Positions 23,910-33,120 of a stretch of DNA of 64,000 bases are shown here, piece after piece. The translations under genes were made by a program, and so were the position numbers. The first letter of the stretch is position 1. Each line of letters begins with the position of its first letter. Source of the stretch: Corynebacterium provencense (lineage in GTDB: Bacteria > Actinomycetota > Actinomycetes > Mycobacteriales > Mycobacteriaceae); NCBI GenBank assembly GCA_900049755.1, contig LT160592.1, forward strand, positions 1,200,858 through 1,264,857. Direction: 5' to 3'. Under the pieces are notes generated by a model. The model made no database searches, was not told where the DNA came from, and saw only the letters and a program-made list of their open reading frames with translations.

Positions 23910-25523
23910 TTGGCGAGTACCAGAGCCGGCGGCAGATCCGGTATCCGTTCCGGCATGCGGGAAGGCACCCGGCGGCGGTACCCCGGGGTCTTCCTGTCCC
24001 ATTTTCCGCTGAGGGTGTCGCTCGTCATCGTGATGACGACCCTCGCCGCCCTCGGTCTCGCCGTCTCCGGTGCCGTCGTGACCGGGATGATGCAGCAGTT
24101 CCTCGTCAACCGGGTCGATGAGCAGCTCACCACCGCGACACGCGAGTGGGCCAACCGTCCCACCGACTCCTCCCTCGGCGACTCCGCCACGGGCAGTGAC
24201 ACCCAGCCCGGGCCCTCGCGCCCGCCCAGCCAGTTCTACGTCAGCATCATCGACAGGGGCACCACGGTCTACGTCAACATCCCGGCGTCCTGGACCTCAG
24301 CCCCGGACGTGTCCAGTCTCACGGAGGAGACCCCGCCGGTCACGGTCCCCGCCAGGGAAGGCTCCTCGTCGACGACACCGTGGCGCGCCGCCGCGGTGAT
24401 CAACGAATCCGGGTCCGTGACAGTCGTGGCACTGCCGATGGAGGGCGAGTTCCACATCATGAGCCAGCTGATCGTGGTGCTGGTGACCATCGGGCTGGTG
24501 GTACTGGTGCTTCTCGTCGTGGCGAGCCTCTACCTGATACGACGGGCCCTGCAGCCGCTGTACCTGGTGGAACGGACAGCGGGACGGATCGCCAAGGGGC
24601 AGCTCGACGAACGTGTCCCCGAATGGTCCCCCAACACCGAGGTCGGCCGGCTGTCGGGGGCACTGAACCGGATGCTCGCCCAGATCCAGGGCGCGTTCAT
24701 CGCGATGAACAACTCCGAACGCCAGGCGCGTGAGGCCGAGGCGTCGATGCGCAGATTCATCGGGGACGCCTCCCACGAGCTGCGGACCCCGCTGACCAGT
24801 GTCCGCGGCTACGCAGACCTCTACAAGTCCGGTGCCACGAAAGACGCCGACATGGTCATCGACCGGATCTCCTCGGAGGCGGGGAGGATGAGCCTGCTGG
24901 TCGAGGACCTTCTCACCCTGGTGCGGATGGACGAGGGCCGTCCCATGCGCCGCGACCCGGTCGACCTGCTGGACCTGGGCGTCGCCGCGGTCGAGAATGC
25001 GCGCGCCGGTTTCCCGGGCCGGGAGATCACCCTCGTCAACGGGACCGGGTCGATTCCGTTGACCATCGGTGACTCTGACCGTCTGCACCAGGTCATCGGC
25101 AACCTGCTGACCAACGCCCTCAGACACGGCGGTGAGGACGCCCGGGTCACACTCACACTCACCAGGTCCCCCGCCGGGACTGAACCGGCGACCGTCGGAT
25201 TCGACGTGACCGACGACGGGGCGGGCATTCCCGCCGCCGACGTCCCCCACCTCTTCGAACGGTTCTACCGGGCCGACGTGTCACGCTCGAGAGCCTCAGG
25301 AGGTTCGGGACTCGGCCTCTCCATCGTGAAGAGCCTGGTGGAGGCTCACGGCGGGACCATCACGGTGGAAAGTGAACTCGGTGAGGGAACCACCTTCCGG
25401 GTCCGGCTGCCCGCCGCCGCGGAAATGCTCGACGACAGGGACATTGAAGACCTCGAGGACCTCAGTGACTCCGGGGACCTCGGTGACGCCGGGGACCTCG
25501 GGGACACAGGCGGCCGCAGCTAG
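23910..25523 (+). CDS. Sensor histidine kinase partner of the PhoP-like regulator
   Basis: The start is probably TTG 23910, with ACGGGAG 9 nt upstream; ATG 23955 is an alternative. The 537-residue membrane kinase has a helix at about residues 35-62, an extracytoplasmic sensor region of roughly 120 residues, a second helix (LIVVLVTIGLVVLVLLVVASLYL), a HAMP domain, HisKA with phospho-acceptor His in GDASHELRTPLTSVRGY, and an HATPase with N box NLLTNALRHG, G1 DDGAGI, F box FERFYR and G2 GGSGLGLSIV. It would autophosphorylate and pass phosphate to the upstream regulator; the stimulus is likely phosphate limitation, by homology. The C-terminal 35 residues are an acidic repeat (DLGDAGDLGDTG) coded by a minisatellite at 25449-25515. 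Confidence 0.92.
   Translation: MASTRAGGRSGIRSGMREGTRRRYPGVFLSHFPLRVSLVIVMTTLAALGLAVSGAVVTGMMQQFLVNRVDEQLTTATREWANRPTDSSLGDSATGSDTQPGPSRPPSQFYVSIIDRGTTVYVNIPASWTSAPDVSSLTEETPPVTVPAREGSSSTTPWRAAAVINESGSVTVVALPMEGEFHIMSQLIVVLVTIGLVVLVLLVVASLYLIRRALQPLYLVERTAGRIAKGQLDERVPEWSPNTEVGRLSGALNRMLAQIQGAFIAMNNSERQAREAEASMRRFIGDASHELRTPLTSVRGYADLYKSGATKDADMVIDRISSEAGRMSLLVEDLLTLVRMDEGRPMRRDPVDLLDLGVAAVENARAGFPGREITLVNGTGSIPLTIGDSDRLHQVIGNLLTNALRHGGEDARVTLTLTRSPAGTEPATVGFDVTDDGAGIPAADVPHLFERFYRADVSRSRASGGSGLGLSIVKSLVEAHGGTITVESELGEGTTFRVRLPAAAEMLDDRDIEDLEDLSDSGDLGDAGDLGDTGGRS
25449..25515 (+). repeat. Minisatellite coding the acidic tail of the kinase
   Basis: Degenerate units of about 12-15 bp around GACCTCGGTGAC/GACCTCGGGGAC encode D-L-x-D repeats at the C-terminus of the histidine kinase. 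Confidence 0.7.
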
Positions 25524-25537
25524 ACCCCGGCACCCTG

Positions 25538-26275
25538 TCACCCCAGCACCCCGGCGACCAGTTCACCGACCTCCCGGCTGTAGGGCAGGTTCTCGTGGGC
25601 GGTCCCCGTGACGGTGAGGACACGTACCGGACCGCGGTGGGCGGGCACCCCGCTGACCGGGTCGTCGGACAGGAAGGCCCGGGCCCGGTCGACCGGGACG
25701 ATCCGGTCGGCCGTCGACAGGACCTGCACCACCGGCACTGTGGAGCGACGGGTGTAGTCCAGCACAGCGGCGAGCGCGGGCGACCCCACAAGGTTGTCCG
25801 ACCAGGCGGGAACCGGAAGAGGTAGCCGGGCAGGCAGGAACCGTGGGCGACACACTCCACGGAAATTGCCGGCGATACCGACCACCCTGCCGACCTTCCC
25901 ACGGAGTTCAGGGGTGCCGGACGCCGCGAGTGCGATGAGTCCGCCCTGGGAATGACCCACCAGGTCGACCCTGCCGGCGTCCGCGACGATCCCGGTGAGC
26001 AGGGCGCGGACGCGGGTGAAACTGGTGCGGAGACCGGTGGTGCCGTGGTGGCCGTAGGACACCGAGAGCACGGGGTGACCCGCTGCACGGAGAGCAGGGA
26101 CCACTCCGGTGAAGTTGCTGCGGGACCCGGCAGCCCCGTGGACCAGCACCACCGGGCGGGTGGAGGGGTCGTCACTGCGCGGGTAGGGGCGCCGGTGAGG
26201 CGACTCCTCCCAGGCGTCGTCGGGGAGACGGTCGAGGAGCCGGCCGATCCAGGGAACACGTTCAGGGTCAGTCAC
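25538..26275 (-). CDS. Alpha/beta-hydrolase, triacylglycerol lipase-like
   Basis: From GTG 26275 the 245-residue product has the alpha/beta-hydrolase fold: oxyanion strand VVLVHGAAGSRSNF, nucleophile elbow VDLVGHSQGGLIAL (Ser), Asp in VQVLSTADRIVPVDRA and His in GTAHENLPYS. There is no evident signal peptide, so it probably acts in the cytosol or as a non-classically exported esterase. The substrate is unknown; the relatives include lipases and EstA-like enzymes of actinobacteria. It is 31 bp downstream of a larger hydrolase gene of the same family on the same strand, suggesting a tandem pair that arose by duplication. It is convergent with the histidine kinase gene, 14 bp apart. Confidence 0.85.
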   Translation of the reverse strand: MTDPERVPWIGRLLDRLPDDAWEESPHRRPYPRSDDPSTRPVVLVHGAAGSRSNFTGVVPALRAAGHPVLSVSYGHHGTTGLRTSFTRVRALLTGIVADAGRVDLVGHSQGGLIALAASGTPELRGKVGRVVGIAGNFRGVCRPRFLPARLPLPVPAWSDNLVGSPALAAVLDYTRRSTVPVVQVLSTADRIVPVDRARAFLSDDPVSGVPAHRGPVRVLTVTGTAHENLPYSREVGELVAGVLG

Positions 26276-26306
26276 GGCACCTACTGTGCCACGCGCGCCC
26301 CGACAG

Positions 26307-27278
26307 TCATCCGAGACCCGCGACCAGGACCTCATGGACGATGCGCTGCACCTCCGGGTCGGAGGGCATCTCATTGTGCAGCACACGCCCGGCCCCCAGG
26401 TCCTGCACATAACGGTTCGTCACCTCGGTCTCTCCGCCGCTGTCCCCGGTGAGGAACCCCGACTCCGGGGGGACCACCGTCGTGTCCACCCTCGTCACCA
26501 GACAGGTGTAACGCACCCCCGGCCGGGTCTCCGGCGAATACGACAGGTCGTTGAGCAGGGGGGAACCGACCACCTGCTGCATCCCGGCGACCCCCATCAT
26601 CCGGACCACCGTCGCCTCGGCGACCTTCGCCGCCAGCTCATTGGTGGACAGCAGGGACGTCAGCTGCGCGTTCAACGACGTACCGTGGTGGGGGGCCGAC
26701 AAGGTGACGAGATGGTGGACCCGGTCGTCGAAGCCCATCTCGTTGATGAGGTAGCGCGACAGAAGCCCACCCTGGGAATGGGCGACAATGTCAACCTTCT
26801 CCGCCCCCGTGGCCCGCAGCACCTGGTTGATGTACGCGCCCACGTCGATCGCCGACTGGCGGATCTCACCGGTACCGTGGCGTCCGTAGTCCGGGGCGAA
26901 GACCACGAAACCGTCGTCACGCAGTCGGGTGACGAGGTTCTGCCACACCGCCTTCGAGGAAATGGTGCCGTGCACCAGAACGACCGGCCAGGGACGACGG
27001 TCGACAGGCCGGGCCCACCAGAGGTCGTCGACGTAGCCGGCGAAACTCTGCCGCGCGCCGATGGGCACGGCGTCCTCACCCGGCGGGGCGGGGGCCAGCT
27101 TCACCAGCCGGGAGGTGAAACCCAGGGTGTTGCGCAACCCGTCGGAGAACGAGGCGAGCTGCTCAGACCAGGAATGCTGGCCAGGGTCGGCGGCCTCGGC
27201 GGCCGCAGCGGCGGTGAGAGCGTCGATGTAGGAGGTCAGGTCCTCAGGGACCCCGTCACTGTTCCCGTTGTCCTTCAC
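26307..27278 (-). CDS. Alpha/beta-hydrolase, lipase (class 2-like)
   Basis: From GTG 27278 the 323-residue protein has [17 protein letters not shown] (oxyanion region), [17 protein letters not shown] (nucleophile Ser elbow), [13 protein letters not shown] and, near the C-terminus, [11 protein letters not shown] and [13 protein letters not shown], which provide acid and His candidates. The arrangement fits bacterial lipases with a [11 protein letters not shown] motif that hydrolyse acylglycerols or esters. The N-terminal 70 residues are alanine-rich and helical, with no lipobox. It starts 10 bp after the HIT gene stop, so HIT, this gene and the next hydrolase are likely cotranscribed. Substrate and location remain unknown. 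Confidence 0.84.
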   Translation of the reverse strand: MKDNGNSDGVPEDLTSYIDALTAAAAAEAADPGQHSWSEQLASFSDGLRNTLGFTSRLVKLAPAPPGEDAVPIGARQSFAGYVDDLWWARPVDRRPWPVVLVHGTISSKAVWQNLVTRLRDDGFVVFAPDYGRHGTGEIRQSAIDVGAYINQVLRATGAEKVDIVAHSQGGLLSRYLINEMGFDDRVHHLVTLSAPHHGTSLNAQLTSLLSTNELAAKVAEATVVRMMGVAGMQQVVGSPLLNDLSYSPETRPGVRYTCLVTRVDTTVVPPESGFLTGDSGGETEVTNRYVQDLGAGRVLHNEMPSDPEVQRIVHEVLVAGLG

Positions 27279-27288
27279 GGTGACAGTC

Positions 27289-27717
27289 CTATCCCGGGAC
27301 GTTCTCCACACCACGGGCCCGCAGACCCGCGCGGATCCTCTCCGCGGCGTCATCCATCCTCTGCGGGTCGGTCTCGTCCATGCCCAGGGCCGTGGCGAGG
27401 TTGTAGCCGGACATGTCCGCGGCAGGGAAGACATGGATGTGGGTGTGGGGGACCTCGAACCCGGCGATGAGGTAGCCGGCACGCGGGGCGTCGAAGGCGT
27501 CGACGATGACCGCGCCGATGCGCTGGGCCACCTCGTTGAGGTGGGCCCACAGAGCGGGGTCGAGGTCGGTCCACCGGTCCACCTCCTCGACCGGGACGAC
27601 GAGAGTGTGCCCGTAGGCGACGGGTTCGATGGTCAGGAACGCTGCGACGGTGTCGTCGCGGTACACGAAACGGCCGGGAAGTTCACCGGCGATGATCTTG
27701 CTGAAGACGGAGGCCAT
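27289..27717 (-). CDS. HIT-family nucleotide hydrolase
   Basis: A 142-residue histidine-triad protein. The active-site motif is [10 protein letters not shown], with the histidine triad, and the N-terminal strand is [21 protein letters not shown], typical of Hint-like proteins. These cytosolic enzymes hydrolyse nucleotide phosphoramidates or dinucleotides. The start ATG 27717 is divergent from purD (36 bp between starts), and the same HIT/purD neighbourhood exists in C. glutamicum. It leads an operon with two alpha/beta-hydrolase genes. Confidence 0.92.
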   Translation of the reverse strand: MASVFSKIIAGELPGRFVYRDDTVAAFLTIEPVAYGHTLVVPVEEVDRWTDLDPALWAHLNEVAQRIGAVIVDAFDAPRAGYLIAGFEVPHTHIHVFPAADMSGYNLATALGMDETDPQRMDDAAERIRAGLRARGVENVPG

Positions 27718-27739
27718 GGGTCCGATCGTAGCGACCCGT

Positions 27740-27745
27740 TAAGAT
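27740..27745 (+). promoter_or_regulatory. -10 hexamer of purD (leaderless type)
   Basis: TAAGAT ends 8 nt before the purD ATG in the short gap to the divergent HIT gene. Confidence 0.5.
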
Positions 27746-27753
27746 CGTTGACC

Positions 27754-29013
27754 ATGCGCACACTCGTCATCGGCAACGGAGCCCGTGAACACGCCCTCGC
27801 CTACTCGCTCTCGCAGGACCCCCAGGTGACGGAGGTGCACGTGGCCCCCGGCAACCCCGGAATGGCCGCAGTCGCCACCCTGCACCCGGAGACACGGGGG
27901 GAGGACGCCGCGGCCGTGGTCGACCTGGCCCGCGCCCTGGCCCCGGACCTGGTGGTCGTCGGCCCGGAGATCCCCCTCGTCGCGGGAGTGGCGGACGCCC
28001 TGCGTGAGGCAGGGTTCGCCGTTTTCGGTCCCTCGGGTGCAGCCGCCCGCATCGAGGGCTCCAAAGCCTTCGCCAAGGGCGTCATGGCGTCCGCCGGTGT
28101 CCGTACGGCACGGGCCGAAACCGTGGGCACCGGAGCCGGAGACGCCGACATCGAAGCCGCCCTCGACCGGTTCGGCCCCACCTGGGTGGTCAAGGACGAC
28201 GGCCTGGCCGGGGGTAAGGGGGTGGTCGTCACCACCGACAGGGACGAGGCGCGGGCACACATACGCGCCGTCCACGCAGCAGGCAACCCCGTACTGCTCG
28301 AAAGCTTCCTCGACGGGCCCGAGATCTCCCTCTTCTGCCTCGTCGACGGACCGACAGTGGTTCCGCTGCTGCCGGCCCAGGACCACAAACGGGTCGGAGA
28401 CGGTGACGAGGGGCCCAACACCGGTGGCATGGGAGCCTACACACCCCTGCCGTGGCTGCCCGCCGACGGAGTGCAGCGCATCGTCGACGAGGTGTGCACC
28501 CCCGTGGCCAGGCAGATGGTCGAAGAGGGATGCCCGTTCTCCGGACTCCTCTACGCGGGACTGGCCTGGGGCCATGACGGCCCCGCAGTCGTCGAGTTCA
28601 ACTGCAGGTTCGGGGACCCGGAGACCCAGGCGGTGCTCGAACTGCTGGAGACCCCGCTGGGCGGAGTGCTCTCCGCCGTGGCGGAAGGCCGGCTCGCCGA
28701 ACTCCCCCCGCTGACATGGAGGGACGGGTACGCGGTGACCGTGGTACTCGCCGCCGGAGGATACCCGGAAGCCCCGGTCACAGGCGTACCCCTCGACGGT
28801 GCCGCCGCCGGCGACGAAGCCCGCGGAGTGCGTGCCGCCGGTGTCGCCGCCAATAAGAGACCGGTGCTCAACGTCGTGGGAACCGGGGCGACCCTCGAGG
28901 ACGCGCGGGACGCCGCCTACCGCGAACTCGCGACAGTGTCCCTGCCCGGCGGACACTACCGGTCGGACATCGGCCTCGCCGCGGTCGAAGGCCGCATACA
29001 GGTACCGGAGTAG
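27754..29013 (+). CDS. purD: Phosphoribosylamine-glycine ligase
   Basis: PurD joins glycine to phosphoribosylamine with ATP to give GAR, step 2 of IMP synthesis in the cytosol. The 419-residue length is normal. It begins [19 protein letters not shown]; the ATP-grasp core contains [32 protein letters not shown] and [14 protein letters not shown]; metal and substrate motifs are [10 protein letters not shown] and [14 protein letters not shown] leaderless-type promoter precedes it. A lipoprotein gene starts 8 bp after the stop, and YbjN-like and DNA-glycosylase genes follow with overlaps, so purD heads a four-gene transcript. Confidence 0.96.
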   Translation: MRTLVIGNGAREHALAYSLSQDPQVTEVHVAPGNPGMAAVATLHPETRGEDAAAVVDLARALAPDLVVVGPEIPLVAGVADALREAGFAVFGPSGAAARIEGSKAFAKGVMASAGVRTARAETVGTGAGDADIEAALDRFGPTWVVKDDGLAGGKGVVVTTDRDEARAHIRAVHAAGNPVLLESFLDGPEISLFCLVDGPTVVPLLPAQDHKRVGDGDEGPNTGGMGAYTPLPWLPADGVQRIVDEVCTPVARQMVEEGCPFSGLLYAGLAWGHDGPAVVEFNCRFGDPETQAVLELLETPLGGVLSAVAEGRLAELPPLTWRDGYAVTVVLAAGGYPEAPVTGVPLDGAAAGDEARGVRAAGVAANKRPVLNVVGTGATLEDARDAAYRELATVSLPGGHYRSDIGLAAVEGRIQVPE

Positions 29014-29020
29014 AACCGAA

Positions 29021-29752
29021 GTGCCCAGGACGCGCAGAGCCCCCACCGTTCCCGAGATATGCACCGGTCTCCTCACCTGCACCGCCTGCGCCTTCGTCAG
29101 CGCCTGCGGCTCCGACAGTGACCGGATGGTGGACACCTCCTCAGTGTCCACGATGCTGATGACCAGGGACGACACGCCACCCGGATACACCTGGAACAGT
29201 GTCGCCGAAGTCCTGCGGGACGCCGGTGACGACCTCGGCCAGCAGATCGACGCCGAGGCCGCATCCGTGAAAGTGGAACCGGACTACTGTGCCGCCCTCG
29301 TGCCGACCTCCACCTCGATCATCGCCGAACTCCACGACCACGGGGACACCACCGGGGCCGTCGAGTTCCTCCCCGAAGACTCCAACGACCCCGCCGTCGT
29401 CGACGCAGTCGTCTCCACCTCCGACGACGGCGACACCGCAAGCCTCGCCTCAGGGAGAGTCAGCGCGGACCGGTGCAGTGACTTCACCAGGACCAGGGAC
29501 GACGGATCAGTGACACACTTCCGGGCGGACTCGAGCAGAGCATCACTGGCATCCCCGGACGACACAACAGTCATCACCGTCCTCAGCGACTCGGTGACAC
29601 CCGGGGAAGAACTGGTCACCACCATCACAGGGACCGTCGACGGAGTCCACTTCCGCATCGCCGCATCCGGGGTAACCGACACACAGATCCTCACCGACCT
29701 GGCAGAAAAGCAGGTCAGACACATTATCGAGGTCATGGAGGGGCAGGACTAG
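29021..29752 (+). CDS. Exported lipoprotein, unknown function
   Basis: The start is GTG 29021, with GGAG about 12 nt upstream inside the purD end. The 243-residue product begins PRTRRAPTVPE, followed by a short hydrophobic stretch and lipobox AFVSAC, so it should be lipid-anchored outside the membrane. The mature part (TPPGYTWNSVAEVLRDAGDD, then SVTPGEELVTTITGTVDGVHFRIAASG) is probably a mixed alpha/beta domain like the sensor or DUF5642-type lipoproteins of mycobacteria; I do not recognise it with certainty. The stop codon abuts the ATG of the next gene, indicating tight coupling to the YbjN-like gene. Confidence 0.75.
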   Translation: MPRTRRAPTVPEICTGLLTCTACAFVSACGSDSDRMVDTSSVSTMLMTRDDTPPGYTWNSVAEVLRDAGDDLGQQIDAEAASVKVEPDYCAALVPTSTSIIAELHDHGDTTGAVEFLPEDSNDPAVVDAVVSTSDDGDTASLASGRVSADRCSDFTRTRDDGSVTHFRADSSRASLASPDDTTVITVLSDSVTPGEELVTTITGTVDGVHFRIAASGVTDTQILTDLAEKQVRHIIEVMEGQD

Positions 29753-30868
29753 ATGTTCGGTCGGAGAAAAGCCCCGGGCCGGTCACGGCGAACGGTCCGC
29801 CAGTGGAGACATGCCCCGGACCCCGGCGAGACAGAGATACTCCCATCGCCACAGGTCGACCCCCACGCCGCCTCCGCAGTGCTCCACCGGGTACTCGCCG
29901 AGATCGGAGGTGACCGGCCCGTCACGCAGGTCGGCGGATTCGCGGTCGCCACCACAGTGCGCACGGCCCCGCTCACATTCGCACTCGAAGGGCTGTGGGA
30001 AGGACAGAGTGACAGCGACTCCGGGAAGCTGCTCACGCTGGCGGGCACCTGGAACGCCGGGCACACGGTACCGCGGGCGCAGGTCGGCGTCGACCGCTCC
30101 GGCCGGGTGACGGTCACAGCGGACAGTGAACTGGTGTGCGGGGTCGGGGTGACCGTGCAGCAGCTCGACGAATGGCTGCGCCGCGCACTGGCAGGATTCA
30201 GTGCATTCGGCAGCTTCCTCGCCGAACGTGGACTGCAGACCGTGGCCGGTGGTGACAGGGCCGGTGGTGACAGGGCCGGTGAGTCCGGAGACCGCCAGCC
30301 GGACGCGGTGCCGGTGGACGCGGTGCCGGTGGACGCGGTGCTGGTGGACGCGGTGCTGGAGGAGGTCGCCCACGGTGACGTCACGGCTGCCGTCACCCCG
30401 GGAAACAGGTTCGGTCTCGTGGGCGGTCGGACTCCGGCAGTTCTGCTCGCGAGGATCGGGACATCACTGGAAGGCAGGACCGAGCACAGGGAACCCGGGG
30501 CGTCAGGACGCCGTGGAAACGGCTACCTCAGGTTCGCTGCCGGGGCTGACGTGGCACTTCACGACGGCACTCTGTCCGTGACGGATGGTGTGACGCTGGG
30601 CTCGCCGGGATCAGGTGGCCCGGAAAGTGACGATGACACGAACGACGTGGAGGAGTGGCTGAGAGCTTTGTGCAACCGGGTGAACACGCTGCCAGGAGGG
30701 GTCGTCGCGGTCTTCGACCGGGGAACTCTCACCTGTGCGGTGCACCGTCCGGTGGGTTCCGGGTTGTCGGACGCCCAACTGGATGACGCTGTCTCCCGCG
30801 ACCGTCGGGCTGTCGGTGAGATGCTGCGGTTGATGGCGGCCGAGATCTCCGGTGAAGCTGATGCCTGA
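29753..30868 (+). CDS. YbjN-like protein with two related halves
   Basis: A cytosolic 371-residue protein with two likely YbjN/T3SS-chaperone-like domains (about residues 40-160 and 195-368) joined by a low-complexity linker. Domain 1 contains the strand LLTLAGTWNAGHTVPRA and helix VQQLDEWLRRALAGFSAF. Domain 2 contains VEEWLRALCNRVNTLPGGVV and SRDRRAVGEMLRLMAAEI. The linker is coded by two minisatellites (30245-30283, 30302-30361) that give AGGDR and DAVPV repeats. YbjN proteins are thought to act as chaperone-like regulators; the role here is unknown. The ATG directly follows the lipoprotein stop, and the gene overlaps the next (nei-like) gene by 8 bp. Confidence 0.7.
   Translation: MFGRRKAPGRSRRTVRQWRHAPDPGETEILPSPQVDPHAASAVLHRVLAEIGGDRPVTQVGGFAVATTVRTAPLTFALEGLWEGQSDSDSGKLLTLAGTWNAGHTVPRAQVGVDRSGRVTVTADSELVCGVGVTVQQLDEWLRRALAGFSAFGSFLAERGLQTVAGGDRAGGDRAGESGDRQPDAVPVDAVPVDAVLVDAVLEEVAHGDVTAAVTPGNRFGLVGGRTPAVLLARIGTSLEGRTEHREPGASGRRGNGYLRFAAGADVALHDGTLSVTDGVTLGSPGSGGPESDDDTNDVEEWLRALCNRVNTLPGGVVAVFDRGTLTCAVHRPVGSGLSDAQLDDAVSRDRRAVGEMLRLMAAEISGEADA
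30245..30361 (+). repeat. Two adjacent in-frame minisatellites in the YbjN-like gene
   Basis: A 15-bp unit GCCGGTGGTGACAGG (about two copies, to 30283) and a 15-bp unit GACGCGGTGCCGGTG (four copies, 30302-30361) encode the interdomain linker. Confidence 0.8.
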
Positions 30869-31724
30869 AGGGCACGTGGTCCACCGGCTCGCCGCAGCAC
30901 TGGTCAGGACTTTCGGTGGTCGGGTGGTGTCCGTGAGCTCGCCGCAGGGGCGTTTTGCCACGGAGGCGGCGTTGATCGACGGTTCAGTCCTGTCTGACGC
31001 CACGGCCTGGGGAAAGCATCTGTTCGTGCATTTCTCCGCGGGGACGGTGCACATCCATCTCGGACTGATCGGCACCATGGGCTTCGGGCCTGCAGCGCCT
31101 CCCCATGGTCAGGTGCGGTTGCGGATCAGTGACGGGCACGAGGTCGCCGACCTCCGTGGGCCGCAGAGCTGTGCCCTGGTGGTTCCGGAGGAGGAGGACG
31201 CCGTGATCGCGAAACTGGGAGCTGACCCGTTGCTGCCGGTCCACGGTTCGGCGGGGGTCGGCGTACTCAACCGGGGGAAACTGGAGTCGACGGTGCGGCG
31301 GACCCTGTGCTCGTCGAGACCGGTCGGCGCACTGTTGATGGACCAGGGTCTTTTTGCCGGGGTGGGCAGCATCTACCGGACGGAGGTGCTGTTCCGGCAG
31401 GGTATCTGTCCGCAGCGCCGGGGCAGCGAGCTGCGGTCCGGGGAGTTGACCGCTGTCTGGGATGATCTGGTCCTGCTCATGGAGGCCGGTGAGCGTACCG
31501 GTCGTATCGACACGGTCCGGCCCCGGCACACACCGGAGGCGATGGGCAGGGCTCCGCGCAGGGATGACCACGGCGGCGAAGTGTATGTGTACAGGCGCGC
31601 CGGTCAGCCCTGTCTGGTGTGTGGCACGCCGGTGCAGACCGGTGTGCTGTCCGGGCGGAAGATCTACTGGTGCCCGGTCTGTCAGCCTGTTCAGTTGACC
31701 GGTCCGTCGGGATCGTCACGGTAG
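30861..31724 (+). CDS. Fpg/Nei-family DNA glycosylase (endonuclease VIII-like)
   Basis: This base-excision repair enzyme removes oxidised bases and cuts at abasic sites. The start must be ATG 30861 because the catalytic N-terminal Pro-Glu (MPEGHVVHR) directly follows Met; this overlaps the previous gene by 8 bp. The 287-residue protein has the H2TH domain (DQGLFAGVGSIYRTEVLF) and a zinc finger CLVCGTP...YWCPVC with an intact Cys4 set. Mycobacterial Nei proteins have similar sequence, so I call it Nei-like rather than MutM. The last 34 bp overlap the convergent HNH gene. Confidence 0.9.
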   Translation: MPEGHVVHRLAAALVRTFGGRVVSVSSPQGRFATEAALIDGSVLSDATAWGKHLFVHFSAGTVHIHLGLIGTMGFGPAAPPHGQVRLRISDGHEVADLRGPQSCALVVPEEEDAVIAKLGADPLLPVHGSAGVGVLNRGKLESTVRRTLCSSRPVGALLMDQGLFAGVGSIYRTEVLFRQGICPQRRGSELRSGELTAVWDDLVLLMEAGERTGRIDTVRPRHTPEAMGRAPRRDDHGGEVYVYRRAGQPCLVCGTPVQTGVLSGRKIYWCPVCQPVQLTGPSGSSR

Positions 31725-32959
31725 AAGTGTGACAGGGGGCCTGCAGCGTAGGTGGTGTGCTCCTCCCCGTTCGGCCCCGTCCAACAGACTGTGTGACCGC
31801 CGTCGGGGGAGTTGCATGTCCACAACCGGGTGGTCTTGACTCTGTGGTGTTCGGGACAGAGGTTCTGGACGTTCTCCAGCTCAGTTGCCCCGTCGGACGT
31901 GGGATCGGTGTGGGGTGAGTTCTCGATGTGGTCTTTCTCGCATCGGACCGCGGGAACGGTGCATCCGGGGAACCTGCAGTGACCGTCACGGGATTCCGCG
32001 GCCATCTGCACCAGCACCGGCCACCGGTACGCCTCCGTGGAGGGAAGTTCGACGCGCCGGGTGGGGAGGACCTGAACCGTCCCGTTCGGGGAGGTGCGTG
32101 CGAGATCTTCGAGACGTTCTGCCGCCTCCACGTCGAGCCAGCCGACTTCGGGGGAGTAGGCGGCACCGGTGCCGTGGACGTCGTCGACGGTGGCCCGGAA
32201 GAGATTGACCCGTACGGTCAACGTCTCCGGGTCGTCACCGAGCATGCCCATCAGGATCTGGGCCTTGATCTCGTTTCTGGTCGGGAGCGGGGGAAGAGCC
32301 CCTGGGTCATCGGCCTCGTCGCGACTGTGCCGCAGGCCGGCGATCATCTGCTTCGCCTTGTCCGTGAGTGCCCTGTCGATGCCGGCGGCGGTCAGTTCGT
32401 TGCCGCAGTGAAGTGAGAGTACCCTGCCCCGACGGTGCAGTGTCGCCGAATCTCTCTCTGCTCTGGCGGTCTCGGCGTAGAGTCCGGGGGCCTTGTCCAG
32501 GAGGACCGCATCGATGAGATCCCGCAGATCCGCGAGGTTGACGGTGCAGGTTCCCTCGCCGTTCTCCGACAACCAGGAGACCACCGCAGGCTCGACGACA
32601 TGGTCGAGTCCTGTACGGGTCTCCTCCGTCAGACTGACGGGGACAGTGGACATGTGGCGGTTGATCCTGGACCAGACAAGATCGAGATGGTCCACCGCCA
32701 GCCGTCCGGATTCCTGGGCGAGGGTGAACAGTTCGGGCATACGTTCGGCGACGTCTGTTGCGTGACCGAACCGGACCGCATCTGCCCGGGTACGGCCGCG
32801 CCATGCCAGGGCGGTGGCGATACGGGCTTCCACAGGGGTGGCGAGCAGCCCGACGACGGTGAGCATGTCCCCCAGGTTGGCCAGTGGAATGATGTTGTCG
32901 CGGACGTGTCTGGCGACTTCGGCACCGCCTATGTGCGGTGACTGTACTGCGGTGGTCAT
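31691..32959 (-). CDS. DUF222 HNH endonuclease domain protein
   Basis: From ATG 32959 (GGAAGGA 7 nt upstream; the in-frame GTG 32986 lacks a site) the 422-residue protein has the long N-terminal DUF222 region (about residues 1-300) and a C-terminal HNH nuclease: CRFPGCTVPAVRCEKDHIENSPH, then NVQNLCPEHHRVKT, giving two zinc-binding Cys pairs and the His/Asn residues. DUF222-HNH genes occur in many copies in actinobacteria and are often called 13E12 repeat proteins. The role is uncertain; a mobile or selfish origin is suspected. It is divergent from purB. Confidence 0.9.
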   Translation of the reverse strand: MTTAVQSPHIGGAEVARHVRDNIIPLANLGDMLTVVGLLATPVEARIATALAWRGRTRADAVRFGHATDVAERMPELFTLAQESGRLAVDHLDLVWSRINRHMSTVPVSLTEETRTGLDHVVEPAVVSWLSENGEGTCTVNLADLRDLIDAVLLDKAPGLYAETARAERDSATLHRRGRVLSLHCGNELTAAGIDRALTDKAKQMIAGLRHSRDEADDPGALPPLPTRNEIKAQILMGMLGDDPETLTVRVNLFRATVDDVHGTGAAYSPEVGWLDVEAAERLEDLARTSPNGTVQVLPTRRVELPSTEAYRWPVLVQMAAESRDGHCRFPGCTVPAVRCEKDHIENSPHTDPTSDGATELENVQNLCPEHHRVKTTRLWTCNSPDGGHTVCWTGPNGEEHTTYAAGPLSHFYRDDPDGPVN

Positions 32960-33107
32960 GGTGGCGTCCTTCCCCCGGTGGTTCACTGGGGTGAACTGTA
33001 CAGGAAATTCTGATGTAATGCAACAGTTGTTCTAATGTGGGGTGCCCGTGGATCCCTGCCACAGGCGCAGGGGAAGGCACCGGGCCGGCGAGGGGAGGGC
33101 GGTGTGG

Positions 33108-33113
33108 GATACT
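33108..33113 (+). promoter_or_regulatory. -10 hexamer of purB (leaderless type)
   Basis: GATACT ends 7 nt before the purB GTG start. Confidence 0.45.
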
Positions 33114-33120
33114 GGACGCC

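Noticed and set aside
27739..29190. Long minus-strand frame opposite purD
   Set aside because: Shadow of the purD codon pattern; no motifs.
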